Source: Chitinophagales bacterium (lineage in GTDB: Bacteria > Bacteroidota > Bacteroidia > Chitinophagales > UBA8649). Taken from it: a stretch of 64,000 nucleotides of DNA. Position 1 is the first letter of the stretch. Every line of letters begins with the position of its first letter. The stretch covers positions 310,001-374,000 of the forward strand of contig JACJYS010000001.1 of assembly GCA_020635995.1 (NCBI GenBank). The letters are read 5' to 3'. Shown here one piece after another: positions 11,685-19,568 of this stretch. Made by a program: the position numbers and the translations under genes. The notes beneath the pieces were generated by a model. That model was given only the letters and a program-made list of their open reading frames with translations. It was not told where the DNA came from and did not search any database.

Positions 11685-14600
11685 CTAAGTCAACTTATAC
11701 TTTATACCACAAGTGTCTTCTATTTCTTCTAATAGTTCTTGTGTTACGTCTATTTTTTTAGATTTTGAATATAAACTTACTTTTTCCTTAGTATGTGGGT
11801 TTATTAAATCTATATTTAAACTGTGGTTTCCCGGATTGCTTTCTATAATGGCAGTTAAGTTATCTACTGTATTTTCATCTATCTCATCTATTTTTATTTC
11901 CAACTTTAAGCCGTTGGTATATTTATCTTTTACATTTTCAAGCAAATCTATATTACTTATATTAAATCGCCATTGGTTATTCCACTTGTTAAGTTCATAG
12001 CGTCCTGTTATAAAAACCATACTCCCTACACTTTCTACATAGTTTCCAAACTTAATATAATCTTCGCCAAACAAAAATACCTCCATGCTTCCATTGTAGT
12101 CTTCCATAGTAAACACACAAAACTTAGTGCCTTTTTTAGAAAATCGGGTATTGCAAGAAGTAATTATCCCCGCCAATTTTATAACGCTATTTTGTTTTTC
12201 TGTATAGTTTGAAGTATTAGCTGTGGTATAACTTTTTACTTCCAATTTAAAAGTGTCTAATGGATGCCCGGTTATGTATATGCCCACTGCCTTTTTCTCC
12301 ATATTAAGCTTTTCTATTAAGCTCATTTCTTCTACTTTATGTATTGGCGGAGCCACAAATTCTACAGGAGCTATATCGCCAAACAAAGAATTTTGATTGC
12401 TATTTTCAGAGGCTTGTACACCACTGCCAAATTTTATGGCTTTTTCTGTCAGTGTTTGTTCGTCCGTTGGGTCGGGTACTATAAAATGCTCTCTTTTACT
12501 ATTTTCAAATCCATCAAAAGAGCCTGCTATAGCCAAGCTTTCTATTGATTTTTTATTCACGGCACGCAAATTTACTCTTTTGGTCAAATCAAAAATATCG
12601 GCATACACTCCGTTGGCTTCTCTTTCTTCTATTATGGCATCTACCGCAGCACCACCCACGCCTTTTATGGCAGATAATGCAAACCTAATTTTACCTTTTT
12701 TATTTACCGTAAACTTTTTAGAACTTTCATTAACATCCGGCCCTAAAACGGGAATTTTTAAACGTTTACATTCATCCATAAAAAAAGTAACTTTTTTTAT
12801 GTCATTCATATTGTGCCCAAGCACTGCCGCCATAAATTCTGCCGGATAATTAGCTTTTAAATATGCCGTTTGATAAGCCAATAAACCATAGCACGTAGAA
12901 TGCGATTTATTAAAAGCATATTCAGCAAAAGCTTCCCAATCTTTCCATATTTTTTCTACTATTTTTTTATCATGCCCGTTAGCCAAACAACCGTCTATAA
13001 ATTTAGGGTAAAGTTCGTCCATCATGGCTTTTATTTTTTTACCCATTGCTTTACGCAATGAGTCGGCTTGACCTTTTGTAAAACCTGCCAATTTTTGCGA
13101 TAACAACATTACCTGCTCCTGATACACGGTTATTCCATAAGTTTCTTCTAAAAACTCTTCCATTTCAGGCAAATCATATTCTATTTTTTCTTTGCCGTGC
13201 TTACGAGCTATGTAGTTGGGTATATACTCCATGGGCCCCGGACGGTACAAAGCATTCATAGCAATAATGTCGGCAAATTTATCGGGTTTTAAGCTTCGCA
13301 AATGCTTTTTCATACCCGGACTTTCAAACTGAAAAATACCATTAGTCAAGCCTTTTTGAAATAATTGGTAGGCTTTTTCATCATCTAAAGGAATATCATC
13401 TTGTATTATTTCTATTCCATGTCGTTGTTTTATAATTTCAATAGCATCTTTAATAATGGTTAAGGTTTTTAAACCCAAGAAATCCATTTTAAGCAAGCCC
13501 GCACTTTCCACTACTGAGTTGTCAAACTGGGTAACTAACAAATCAGAATCTTTAGCTACTGTCATTGGTAAAAAGTTGGTAATATCTTCCGGGGTAATAA
13601 TAACTCCACAAGCATGTATGCCTGTATTTCTAATAGAACCTTCTAACTTTTTAGCTTCGCGAATCATCTCACCTATTTCATTGTTTTGTGCCGCTAAAGC
13701 TCTAAAATCATCTGCTGCTTTCTTTTGTTCAGTATTTAATTTGTCTAAAAGTTTGGGTTGCACACCATCGTCCTCAAGCACTTTATTTAAAGTAGCACTC
13801 AAATGGTCGGGAAAAGCTTTTGCCACCTTATCTACTTCAGATAAAGGTACATCTAAAACCCTACCTACATCTCTAAGGCTCATTTTTGCTGCCATAGAAC
13901 CGTAGGTAATAATTTGTGCCACTTGATTTTTGCCGTATTTATCTACCACAAAATCTATAACTTTTTGCCTGCCTTCATCATCAAAATCTATATCAATATC
14001 TGGCATAGAAACCCTCTCAGGATTTAAAAAACGCTCAAATAGCAACTCATATTTTATAGGATCTACATTGGTAATGCCTATACAATATGCCACGGCACTT
14101 CCTGCCGCACTTCCTCTACCCGGGCCTACACCAACTCCCATTTTTCGGGCAGCGGTAGTAAAATCTTGTACTATTAAAAAATAACCCGGATAACCCGAAT
14201 CGTTAATTACTTTTAGTTCAAAATCTAATCTCTCACGTATTTTATCTGTCAGTTCGCCATAGCGTTTTTTAGCTCCTTCATAGGTTAAAAAATGTAAGTA
14301 TTCTGCTTGGCTGTCAAAACCTTGAGGCAAAGTAAAATTGGGTAATAAAATATCTCTTTTTAAATCGGGTGTATTTACTTTATCTACTATTTGCTGGGTA
14401 TTTTCAAGCACATGGGGTATATCTTTAAAAACTTGCTCCATTTGTGCGGTAGTTTTAAAGAAAAACTCACTATTAGGAAAGCCAAATCGCGTTCCTTTTT
14501 TGCCAAAATTTTCATTTTTTCCAATAGGTGTACTTTTTAGCTCGCCCGTATTTACACAAAGTAAAATATCGTGAGCGTTGGCATCCATTTCATCTATATA

Positions 14601-15248
14601 ATGGCTGTCGTTGGTGGCTATGGCGGGCACTTTATATTTCTCGCTCCATTTTAAAAGCACTTGGTTTACATCTTCTTGACTAATGCCTGTACCATCTATA
14701 TTTTCAAGGTTGTGTCTTTGTAGTTCTATATAATAATCTTCGCCAAAAACATCAAGCCACTCTAAAAATACTTTCTCTGCTTTTTCTTCTCCTAAGTTAA
14801 TAATAGCTTGTGGAACTTCGGCACCAATACAGCAGGTGGTGGCTATTAATCCTTCGCTGTATTGTTTTATTAATTCTTTGTCTATTCTTGGCCATTTGCT
14901 ATACAAACCGTCTATATACCCGAGTGAGCAAAGTTTAGATAAATTTTTGTACCCTATTTCGTTTTTTGCTAAAATTAATTGATGATAACGCTTGTCTTTT
15001 TTGCCACCGGTAAACGATTTTTGAAAACGGTCTTCTACCACATAAAACTCACAGCCAATAATGGGTTTTATGCCTTGTTTTTTAGCTTCTGCCACAAACT
15101 TAAAAGCTCCAAACATATTGCCATGGTCAGTTATAGCTACAGCTCCCTGCCCATCAGCTTTTGCCTTGGCTATCATTTCCGGTATAGAAGCAGCTCCATC
15201 TAAAAGCGAAAATTGTGTATGGCAATGTAAATGAGAATATTGTGGCAT
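11685..15248 (-). CDS. dnaE: DNA polymerase III alpha subunit
   Basis: Catalytic subunit of the replicative DNA polymerase, 1187 residues (E. coli DnaE is about 1160). An N-terminal PHP domain shows HCHT at 8-11, ITDHGN at about 39-44, GCEFY at 65-69 and NDSHY at 213-217. The polymerase core has GVGPGRGSAAGS at about 373-384 and the catalytic acidic motif PDIDIDFD at 416-423, followed by the fingers region with YRPGPMEYIP and YGITVYQEQVM. A helix-hairpin-helix (LSAIKGVGG) and a C-terminal OB-fold (IKLAGIITSC and onward) follow. All key acidic residues are present. It is a DnaE1-type essential gene. No RNA-like or tau-binding abnormality was seen. A perfect promoter box is absent upstream, the nearest being TACTTTGT about 40 bp before the ATG. 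Confidence 0.97.
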   Translation of the reverse strand: MPQYSHLHCHTQFSLLDGAASIPEMIAKAKADGQGAVAITDHGNMFGAFKFVAEAKKQGIKPIIGCEFYVVEDRFQKSFTGGKKDKRYHQLILAKNEIGYKNLSKLCSLGYIDGLYSKWPRIDKELIKQYSEGLIATTCCIGAEVPQAIINLGEEKAEKVFLEWLDVFGEDYYIELQRHNLENIDGTGISQEDVNQVLLKWSEKYKVPAIATNDSHYIDEMDANAHDILLCVNTGELKSTPIGKNENFGKKGTRFGFPNSEFFFKTTAQMEQVFKDIPHVLENTQQIVDKVNTPDLKRDILLPNFTLPQGFDSQAEYLHFLTYEGAKKRYGELTDKIRERLDFELKVINDSGYPGYFLIVQDFTTAARKMGVGVGPGRGSAAGSAVAYCIGITNVDPIKYELLFERFLNPERVSMPDIDIDFDDEGRQKVIDFVVDKYGKNQVAQIITYGSMAAKMSLRDVGRVLDVPLSEVDKVAKAFPDHLSATLNKVLEDDGVQPKLLDKLNTEQKKAADDFRALAAQNNEIGEMIREAKKLEGSIRNTGIHACGVIITPEDITNFLPMTVAKDSDLLVTQFDNSVVESAGLLKMDFLGLKTLTIIKDAIEIIKQRHGIEIIQDDIPLDDEKAYQLFQKGLTNGIFQFESPGMKKHLRSLKPDKFADIIAMNALYRPGPMEYIPNYIARKHGKEKIEYDLPEMEEFLEETYGITVYQEQVMLLSQKLAGFTKGQADSLRKAMGKKIKAMMDELYPKFIDGCLANGHDKKIVEKIWKDWEAFAEYAFNKSHSTCYGLLAYQTAYLKANYPAEFMAAVLGHNMNDIKKVTFFMDECKRLKIPVLGPDVNESSKKFTVNKKGKIRFALSAIKGVGGAAVDAIIEEREANGVYADIFDLTKRVNLRAVNKKSIESLAIAGSFDGFENSKREHFIVPDPTDEQTLTEKAIKFGSGVQASENSNQNSLFGDIAPVEFVAPPIHKVEEMSLIEKLNMEKKAVGIYITGHPLDTFKLEVKSYTTANTSNYTEKQNSVIKLAGIITSCNTRFSKKGTKFCVFTMEDYNGSMEVFLFGEDYIKFGNYVESVGSMVFITGRYELNKWNNQWRFNISNIDLLENVKDKYTNGLKLEIKIDEIDENTVDNLTAIIESNPGNHSLNIDLINPHTKEKVSLYSKSKKIDVTQELLEEIEDTCGIKYKLT

Positions 15249-15371
15249 TTTTGAGTATTTTTTAATAAAAAGATGAAGAAATATTCACTACAAAGTACCT
15301 AATTTTTAGTTGAAAAACTGAACTCTTTGTTGTTAAATTTTACAGAAAGTTATACACAATTATTATGCAAA

Positions 15372-15404
15372 AAAGTTCCGAGTTGATAATCAGCTCGGAA
15401 CTTT
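15372..15404 (-). terminator. Intrinsic terminator of the outer-membrane protein gene
   Basis: An 11-bp perfect stem (aaagttccgag / ctcggaacttt) with an 11-nt loop lies about 30 nt past the stop of the gene ending at 15434. Read on the minus strand it is followed directly by TTTTTT, the classic layout of a factor-independent terminator. It also separates this gene from dnaE. Confidence 0.85.
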
Positions 15405-15433
15405 CATTCAACAAAAACCACCAAAAACAAAAT

Positions 15434-16162
15434 TTAATATTTGAATGTTGGGCAAGACATATCTTTACTCATTTTGCCTTTGCCACCTTTGCAAAAAACA
15501 TAAGAAACTTTAGCTTGCACAAAAAAGTATTGGTCTTTTTCTTGACGCACATAAGCATCTAACTGGTCGGTAAAAGCTAAACGGTAGCTGGCTTCTAAAC
15601 CTAAAACTATATTATTTTTCAGCTTATATTTTACACCTGCACCTATAGGAATGTTAAACACAATAGGTTTGTCGTTTTGTATGTACTGCATTTCCGATGT
15701 GGGTATTCCTTCGCTGGTATTAGAAGCTATTTGGGGTTTAGCATAAGCCACACCCACACCTGCCGCCACATAAGGAGAAAAACGTGCTTTGCCACTACAA
15801 AATCGTAAGGGAATAAAATTCACTTCCATTTGTACAGATAAATCAAAAACCGAAGCAGTTGAGCGTAATTGCCTTGCTAAGCGACTGGCTTCTTCAGAAT
15901 AAGCATCATTGCCATATAAAATACCGTGAAGCAACTCGGCACGTACTGCCAGTACTTTGGCAAAATTATAGCGGTAAAACACTCCTACGCCATGCCTTGT
16001 AGATTTTAAATCTATATCTTTTAAAAAGATAGTACCTGTGCCTGGTCCGCCACCAAAATCTCCTAAAAAATGTGTGGTACCTATACTAACACCTACTTCG
16101 TGCTGGGCTATGGCTGGTATAGCTAACACTACTGCTACAAGAGCTATTATTAACTTTTTCAT
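15434..16162 (-). CDS. Outer-membrane beta-barrel protein (DUF6089/porin-like)
   Basis: A 242-residue protein starting at MKKLIIALVAVVLAIPAIAQ, a textbook signal peptide with an AxA-type cleavage site before HEVGV. The mature N-terminus EVGVSIGTTHFLGDFGG resembles the opening strand of DUF6089-type Bacteroidota barrel proteins. Alternating strands follow (GVGVFYRYNF, VRAELLHGI, PYVAAGVGVAYA, IPIGAGVKYKL, LGLEASYRLAFTDQL), ending in a short Cys/Lys-rich tail. The frame is open upstream to 16354, but that extension has no signal-peptide character and would run into the divergent gene at 16298, so I chose the ATG at 16162. Substrate or function is unknown. DUF6089 is recalled, not searched. Confidence 0.85.
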   Translation of the reverse strand: MKKLIIALVAVVLAIPAIAQHEVGVSIGTTHFLGDFGGGPGTGTIFLKDIDLKSTRHGVGVFYRYNFAKVLAVRAELLHGILYGNDAYSEEASRLARQLRSTASVFDLSVQMEVNFIPLRFCSGKARFSPYVAAGVGVAYAKPQIASNTSEGIPTSEMQYIQNDKPIVFNIPIGAGVKYKLKNNIVLGLEASYRLAFTDQLDAYVRQEKDQYFFVQAKVSYVFCKGGKGKMSKDMSCPTFKY

Positions 16163-16220
16163 ACAATTTTGCTTTTGGTATATTTTACTAACGAAAAAAC
16201 GAGATTGGAATATTGTGTGA
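16160..16220 (-). repeat. Leader of the OMP gene, copied at 19438-19498
   Basis: This 61-bp segment covers the start codon and 5' leader of the outer-membrane protein gene. A copy with 4 mismatches is found at 19438-19498 in the same orientation. It is unique leader DNA here, not a mobile element with inverted ends. See the chimeric scar entries. Confidence 0.85.
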
Positions 16221-16297
16221 GTATTTAATTCTTCTGCGACAAAAATCACACAGTACCTTTTATAATAGCAATACCTTAGTATGCTAAAAACCAAAAT

Positions 16298-17758
16298 ATG
16301 GCTAAAATAGTAATATTGGGAGCAGGTATTGCAGGTCATACGGCTGCAAGCCACCTACGCAGAAAACTATCTAAACAACACGAAGTTCTTGTAGTTTCTC
16401 CCAACAGCAATTATCAGTGGGTGCCTTCTAATATATGGGTAGGTGTTAACCGTATGAACTATAAAGACATTATTTTTCCTTTAGCTCCTTTATACAAAAA
16501 GAAAAACATTGGTTACAAACAGGCTAAAGTTGTAGATTTTTGGCCTGAAGGAAATGAAAGCCACACCAAAGGTTTTGTAAATATAGAATATGTTTCTGAA
16601 AGCCGAAAAGGAGAAACAGAACAAGTAGATTACGATTATTTAATAAACGCTACCGGACCGAAATTAGCTTTTGAACAAACCGAAGGGCTTAATCCGGGAC
16701 AAAATGATGTTTTTTCTGTATGCACGTATAATCACGCTGTGCATGCCGCAGAGGGATTAGAAAAATTAAAAGCTTTAGCAACTACTAAGAATAAAAAAAT
16801 AAAAATACTTATAGGGACAGGACATCCTAAAGCTACTTGCCAAGGTGCTGCTTTTGAGTATATTTTAAATGTAGAAAACGAACTTAGCCGGGCTGGAGTT
16901 AGGGATAAATTTGAAATAACTTGGATTTCTAACGAATATGAAATGGGCGATTTTGGTATGGACGGCATGTTACTTTCTTACGGGAATGAGACCATGAGCT
17001 CTAAAGATATGGTTGAAATGGTTTTTAACGATCGCAATATTCGTTTTATAAAAAGAGCCGGAGTATATAAAGTAGAAAACAACACTTGCTATTACGAAAA
17101 CTTAGCCGGAGAATATAAAGAAGAAACCTTTGACTTTGCTATGCTCATTCCTGCTTTTGCAGGACATGGCTTTAAAGCTTTTAGTAAAACAGGAGAAAAT
17201 ATTACCGACAAACTTTTTAAGGGTTTTATGCTCGTAGATGCTAATTATACCTCAAAACCCTACGAAGAATGGACAGTTCAAGACTGGCCGGAAACATATC
17301 AAAATCCTAATTATGATAATATTTTTGCTCCCGGTATTGCTTTTGCTCCCCCTCATACTATTTCACAGCCACGAACAAGTAAAAATGGGACAGCTATTTT
17401 CCCGAGTCCACCACGTACAGGTATGCCATCGGGTATAACAGCCAAGTTAGTAGCAGATAACATTATAGATATGATAAATGACAAGCATAAAACACCTCAT
17501 CACAAAGGTTCTATGGGAAATATGGGTGCTGCATGTATCGCCTCTTCAGGATTTGGGCTAACCAAAGGTTCAGCTATTTCTATAACTACTTTTCCTATTG
17601 TGCCCGACTATAAAAAATACGCTAAAACGGGAGGGCGAGATTTAAACAAAACTTTTGGAGAAATGGGATTGGCGGGGCATTGGGTTAAATACTCGTTACA
17701 CTTTGCTTTTTTATGGAAAGCAAAAATGCGACCTTTCTGGTGGTTAATTCCTGAATAA
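16298..17758 (+). CDS. Sulfide:quinone oxidoreductase-like flavoprotein
   Basis: A 486-residue FAD-dependent pyridine-nucleotide-disulfide-type oxidoreductase. The N-terminal dinucleotide-binding motif is VILGAGIAGHTAA (5-17). Three cysteines sit where sulfide:quinone oxidoreductases (SQR) carry theirs: C142 in SVCTYNHA, C181 in KATCQGAAFEY and C413 in GAACIASSG. A second FAD-site motif, NIFAPGIAFA, lies at about 341-350. The C-terminal segment KYSLHFAFLWKAKMRPFWW is amphipathic, as expected for membrane-surface attachment near the quinone pool. The inferred reaction is oxidation of sulfide to polysulfide or sulfur with transfer of electrons to quinone. A related membrane flavoprotein is possible, so no symbol is given. 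The gene is divergent from the OMP gene and followed 12 nt later by a 45-codon gene, probably one transcript. Confidence 0.85.
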   Translation: MAKIVILGAGIAGHTAASHLRRKLSKQHEVLVVSPNSNYQWVPSNIWVGVNRMNYKDIIFPLAPLYKKKNIGYKQAKVVDFWPEGNESHTKGFVNIEYVSESRKGETEQVDYDYLINATGPKLAFEQTEGLNPGQNDVFSVCTYNHAVHAAEGLEKLKALATTKNKKIKILIGTGHPKATCQGAAFEYILNVENELSRAGVRDKFEITWISNEYEMGDFGMDGMLLSYGNETMSSKDMVEMVFNDRNIRFIKRAGVYKVENNTCYYENLAGEYKEETFDFAMLIPAFAGHGFKAFSKTGENITDKLFKGFMLVDANYTSKPYEEWTVQDWPETYQNPNYDNIFAPGIAFAPPHTISQPRTSKNGTAIFPSPPRTGMPSGITAKLVADNIIDMINDKHKTPHHKGSMGNMGAACIASSGFGLTKGSAISITTFPIVPDYKKYAKTGGRDLNKTFGEMGLAGHWVKYSLHFAFLWKAKMRPFWWLIPE

Positions 17759-17770
17759 AAACATATTATT

Positions 17771-17908
17771 ATGAAAAAAACAATAAGCAAAAAAGACAAA
17801 AAAAGAATGACGAATCCTTTTCTTCAATTTTTTAGATTCATCTACTTAAATATTAAAATAATAAGTGTGGTGGCACTTGGACACGGAGGTACAAGAGATA
17901 ATAATTAG
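17771..17908 (+). CDS. Small basic membrane-associated protein, 45 residues
   Basis: An ATG 12 nt after the flavoprotein stop opens 45 codons. The N-terminal third is extremely basic (MKKTISKKDKKRM), the middle is hydrophobic/aromatic (NPFLQFFRFIYLNIKIISVV) and the tail is Gly-rich (ALGHGGTRDNN). The look is of a peripheral or single-pass membrane peptide. I recall similar short proteins next to SQR-like genes in other Bacteroidota but could not verify this. Codon use matches the neighbours and spacing suggests co-transcription; it may anchor or partner the flavoprotein. The alternative is a chance frame. Confidence 0.6.
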   Translation: MKKTISKKDKKRMTNPFLQFFRFIYLNIKIISVVALGHGGTRDNN

Positions 17909-17978
17909 ATAATGTAGTAACTCTTTCTAATATTTTTATTTTATCTTAGCTTTTATTTTAAACTAATAAAAAAATATT

Positions 17979-18635
17979 ATGAGTAAAAAATACATACTAA
18001 TTTATCTTCTTCTGTTTTCTGTTTCCCTATCTTTTTCTCAACAAACTACTATAGGAAAAGTTGATATGGATGAAGTTATAGATAATGATCCCAACACACC
18101 TTATATAACTGAAGTTTTAAATAAATATTCCGATAGTATTATTAATGCTTTATATCAACATCCCGATTTACAAGAATTAATCCAAAAGTTTGAAGAAGTA
18201 GATTCTAATAATTACCAAGAAATGGAAGCCTTGAGTAGTGAAATAGATAGATATAGACAATATAAAGACGAACTGGTACAACAAAAACAAAGAGAGTTAA
18301 TCTTTAACCAAAATTTTATTAATACCGTTGAAACTGTTGCTACACAAAACAACCTACAAGCTGTAGCAGCATATAATAAAAATAATGAGTTTTTGGGTTT
18401 TATATATTATACACAAAGTTTTGAAGAACAAATAAAAGCCGAAGATTTAGCTCGCAAAAAAGAATTATTAGAACCCATTAAAGATAAAACTACTAAAATA
18501 GGAAGTGCTATAGATTATGATATGATGAGGGCTGATATTATGGAGGATGACTTTACAGAAGAAATTATTAACGGATATTTAGAAAAAACGACAGATATTA
18601 CGCAAATACTAATTAGTAAAATCTTAAAAAAATAA
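17979..18635 (+). CDS. OmpH/Skp-like periplasmic protein
   Basis: A 218-residue protein with a signal peptide (MSKKYILIYLLLFSVSLSFS, cut before QQTT). The mature start TIGKVDMDEVI resembles the first strand of OmpH/Skp chaperones (typically KIGYVNxxxV). The middle, about 55-110, is a charged helical segment (SSEIDRYRQYKDELVQQKQRELIF) likely to form a coiled coil, followed by a strand-like AVAAYNKNNEFLGFIYY. The C-terminal 60 residues are acidic and helical. Skp-type proteins hold unfolded outer-membrane proteins in the periplasm. The match is by architecture only, and the protein is longer than typical Skp, so the function is tentative. Confidence 0.6.
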   Translation: MSKKYILIYLLLFSVSLSFSQQTTIGKVDMDEVIDNDPNTPYITEVLNKYSDSIINALYQHPDLQELIQKFEEVDSNNYQEMEALSSEIDRYRQYKDELVQQKQRELIFNQNFINTVETVATQNNLQAVAAYNKNNEFLGFIYYTQSFEEQIKAEDLARKKELLEPIKDKTTKIGSAIDYDMMRADIMEDDFTEEIINGYLEKTTDITQILISKILKK

Positions 18636-18683
18636 TATGCACATATAGTGATAAATATCACCATCACTAATATAAAATCATAC

Positions 18684-18691
18684 TAACTTTG
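18684..18691 (+). promoter_or_regulatory. -7 box of the DUF2202 gene
   Basis: TAACTTTG fits the Bacteroidota -7 consensus TAnnTTTG exactly and lies 23 nt before the start codon at 18715. No matching TTG at -33 was seen, so the call rests on the -7 box and its position. Confidence 0.4.
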
Positions 18692-18714
18692 ATGAATACA
18701 AAATATAAGTTATC

Positions 18715-19302
18715 ATGAAAAAGTTAATGATTTTTACCGTGTTAGTAGTTATAACTTTATCCAGTATTTCTTGTAATAAAGATAAAAATAGTTTATCAGA
18801 AGAAGAAAAAGCCGGATTAAGTTATATGCTTGAAGAAGAAAAGTTAGCAAGAGATGTTTATATCTATTTATACAATTTATGGGGCATAAATCAGTTTGAC
18901 AATATAAAAAACAGTGAAGTAAACCATATTAATTCAATCGCCACTATTCTTGAGGACTACAATATAAACTATAATATTTTACCCGAAGGTCAATTTTCTA
19001 ACGAGCATTTACAAACCTTATATAATCAATTAATTTCAGAGGGCGAAATAAGCAACTCAAATGCCTTGCATGTAGGAGCAACTATAGAAGACTTAGACAT
19101 TGTAGATTTAGCGGAATATATTAATGCTACCTCAAACACTCGGTTAATTAAAACTTATGAAAAATTGCAATGCGGTTCACAAAATCACTTAAGAAGTTTT
19201 GTAAGTGCTATTGAAGATAACGGGGAAAGCTATACGCCACAATTTTTAACTGAAACTGAGTACAATAGCATTTTATCCAACTCCCACACGAGTTGTAATT
19301 AG
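18715..19302 (+). CDS. DUF2202 ferritin-like lipoprotein
   Basis: A 195-residue predicted lipoprotein: the signal segment MKKLMIFTVLVVITLSS is followed by the lipobox-like SISC (Cys20). The body fits DUF2202, a ferritin-like four-helix fold: SYMLEEEKLARDVYIYLY and SEVNHINSIATIL (the E-x-x-H di-iron-type pattern), then GATIEDLDIVDLAEYI and QNHLRSFVSAIE. Two C-terminal Cys are present (LQCGSQ and TSCN). The family is found secreted or membrane-tethered, often near stress functions; no substrate is established. Own promoter box and 79 nt gap upstream suggest independent transcription. Confidence 0.85.
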   Translation: MKKLMIFTVLVVITLSSISCNKDKNSLSEEEKAGLSYMLEEEKLARDVYIYLYNLWGINQFDNIKNSEVNHINSIATILEDYNINYNILPEGQFSNEHLQTLYNQLISEGEISNSNALHVGATIEDLDIVDLAEYINATSNTRLIKTYEKLQCGSQNHLRSFVSAIEDNGESYTPQFLTETEYNSILSNSHTSCN

Positions 19303-19437
19303 TATAACCACCCCAAACTAATTTTTACCACTTCTCCTAAATCTTTAGGTAAATGATTATCCGCATAAGGATGCTTAGCACCAAAAACATGATTGGCATT
19401 TTCTATTAAATGTAATTCTGCATTAGAGTTCCAATTT
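19303..19437 (-). pseudogene. Duplicated 3' fragment of the alpha/beta hydrolase gene
   Basis: These 135 bp match 22470-22604, the 3' end of the alpha/beta hydrolase gene at 22457-23293, with only 4 mismatches. The hydrolase reading frame is preserved for about 40 codons (NAELHLIENANHVFGAKHP and onward) up to a stop. There is no usable start: the frame is closed by TGA immediately upstream at the junction, and the nearby ATG is out of frame. It begins exactly after the DUF2202 stop codon. Confidence 0.85.
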
Positions 19438-19498
19438 CATGCAATTTTGTCTTTGGTATATTTTACTAACTAAAAAACGAGATTGGAATATTGTGTGA
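19438..19498 (-). repeat. Copy of the OMP gene leader, fused to the hydrolase fragment
   Basis: This 61-bp copy of 16160-16220 (4 mismatches) abuts the hydrolase fragment directly, in the same orientation, placing the OMP start codon (read as catg here) against internal hydrolase codons. Both parents have TGAAAAA at the joint (OMP ATGAAAAAG, hydrolase TTGAAAAATTGG), so a microhomology joint is plausible. The product reads MKLEL then stop. It is a scar rather than a gene. Confidence 0.8.
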
Positions 19499-19568
19499 AA
19501 GAACTATTACAAACATTTATTTGGTTTTTACATTATTATTTTTTATCTTGTGTGAAAATTAAAATTCT

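Noticed and set aside
15434..16354. Longer N-terminal form of the outer-membrane protein
   Set aside because: The extra 64 residues lack signal-peptide character and overlap the divergent flavoprotein gene. The downstream ATG gives a perfect signal peptide.
16298..17758. Calling the flavoprotein a plain NADH dehydrogenase type II
   Set aside because: Three SQR-type cysteines at 142, 181 and 413 favour the sulfide:quinone group, though a related member cannot be excluded.
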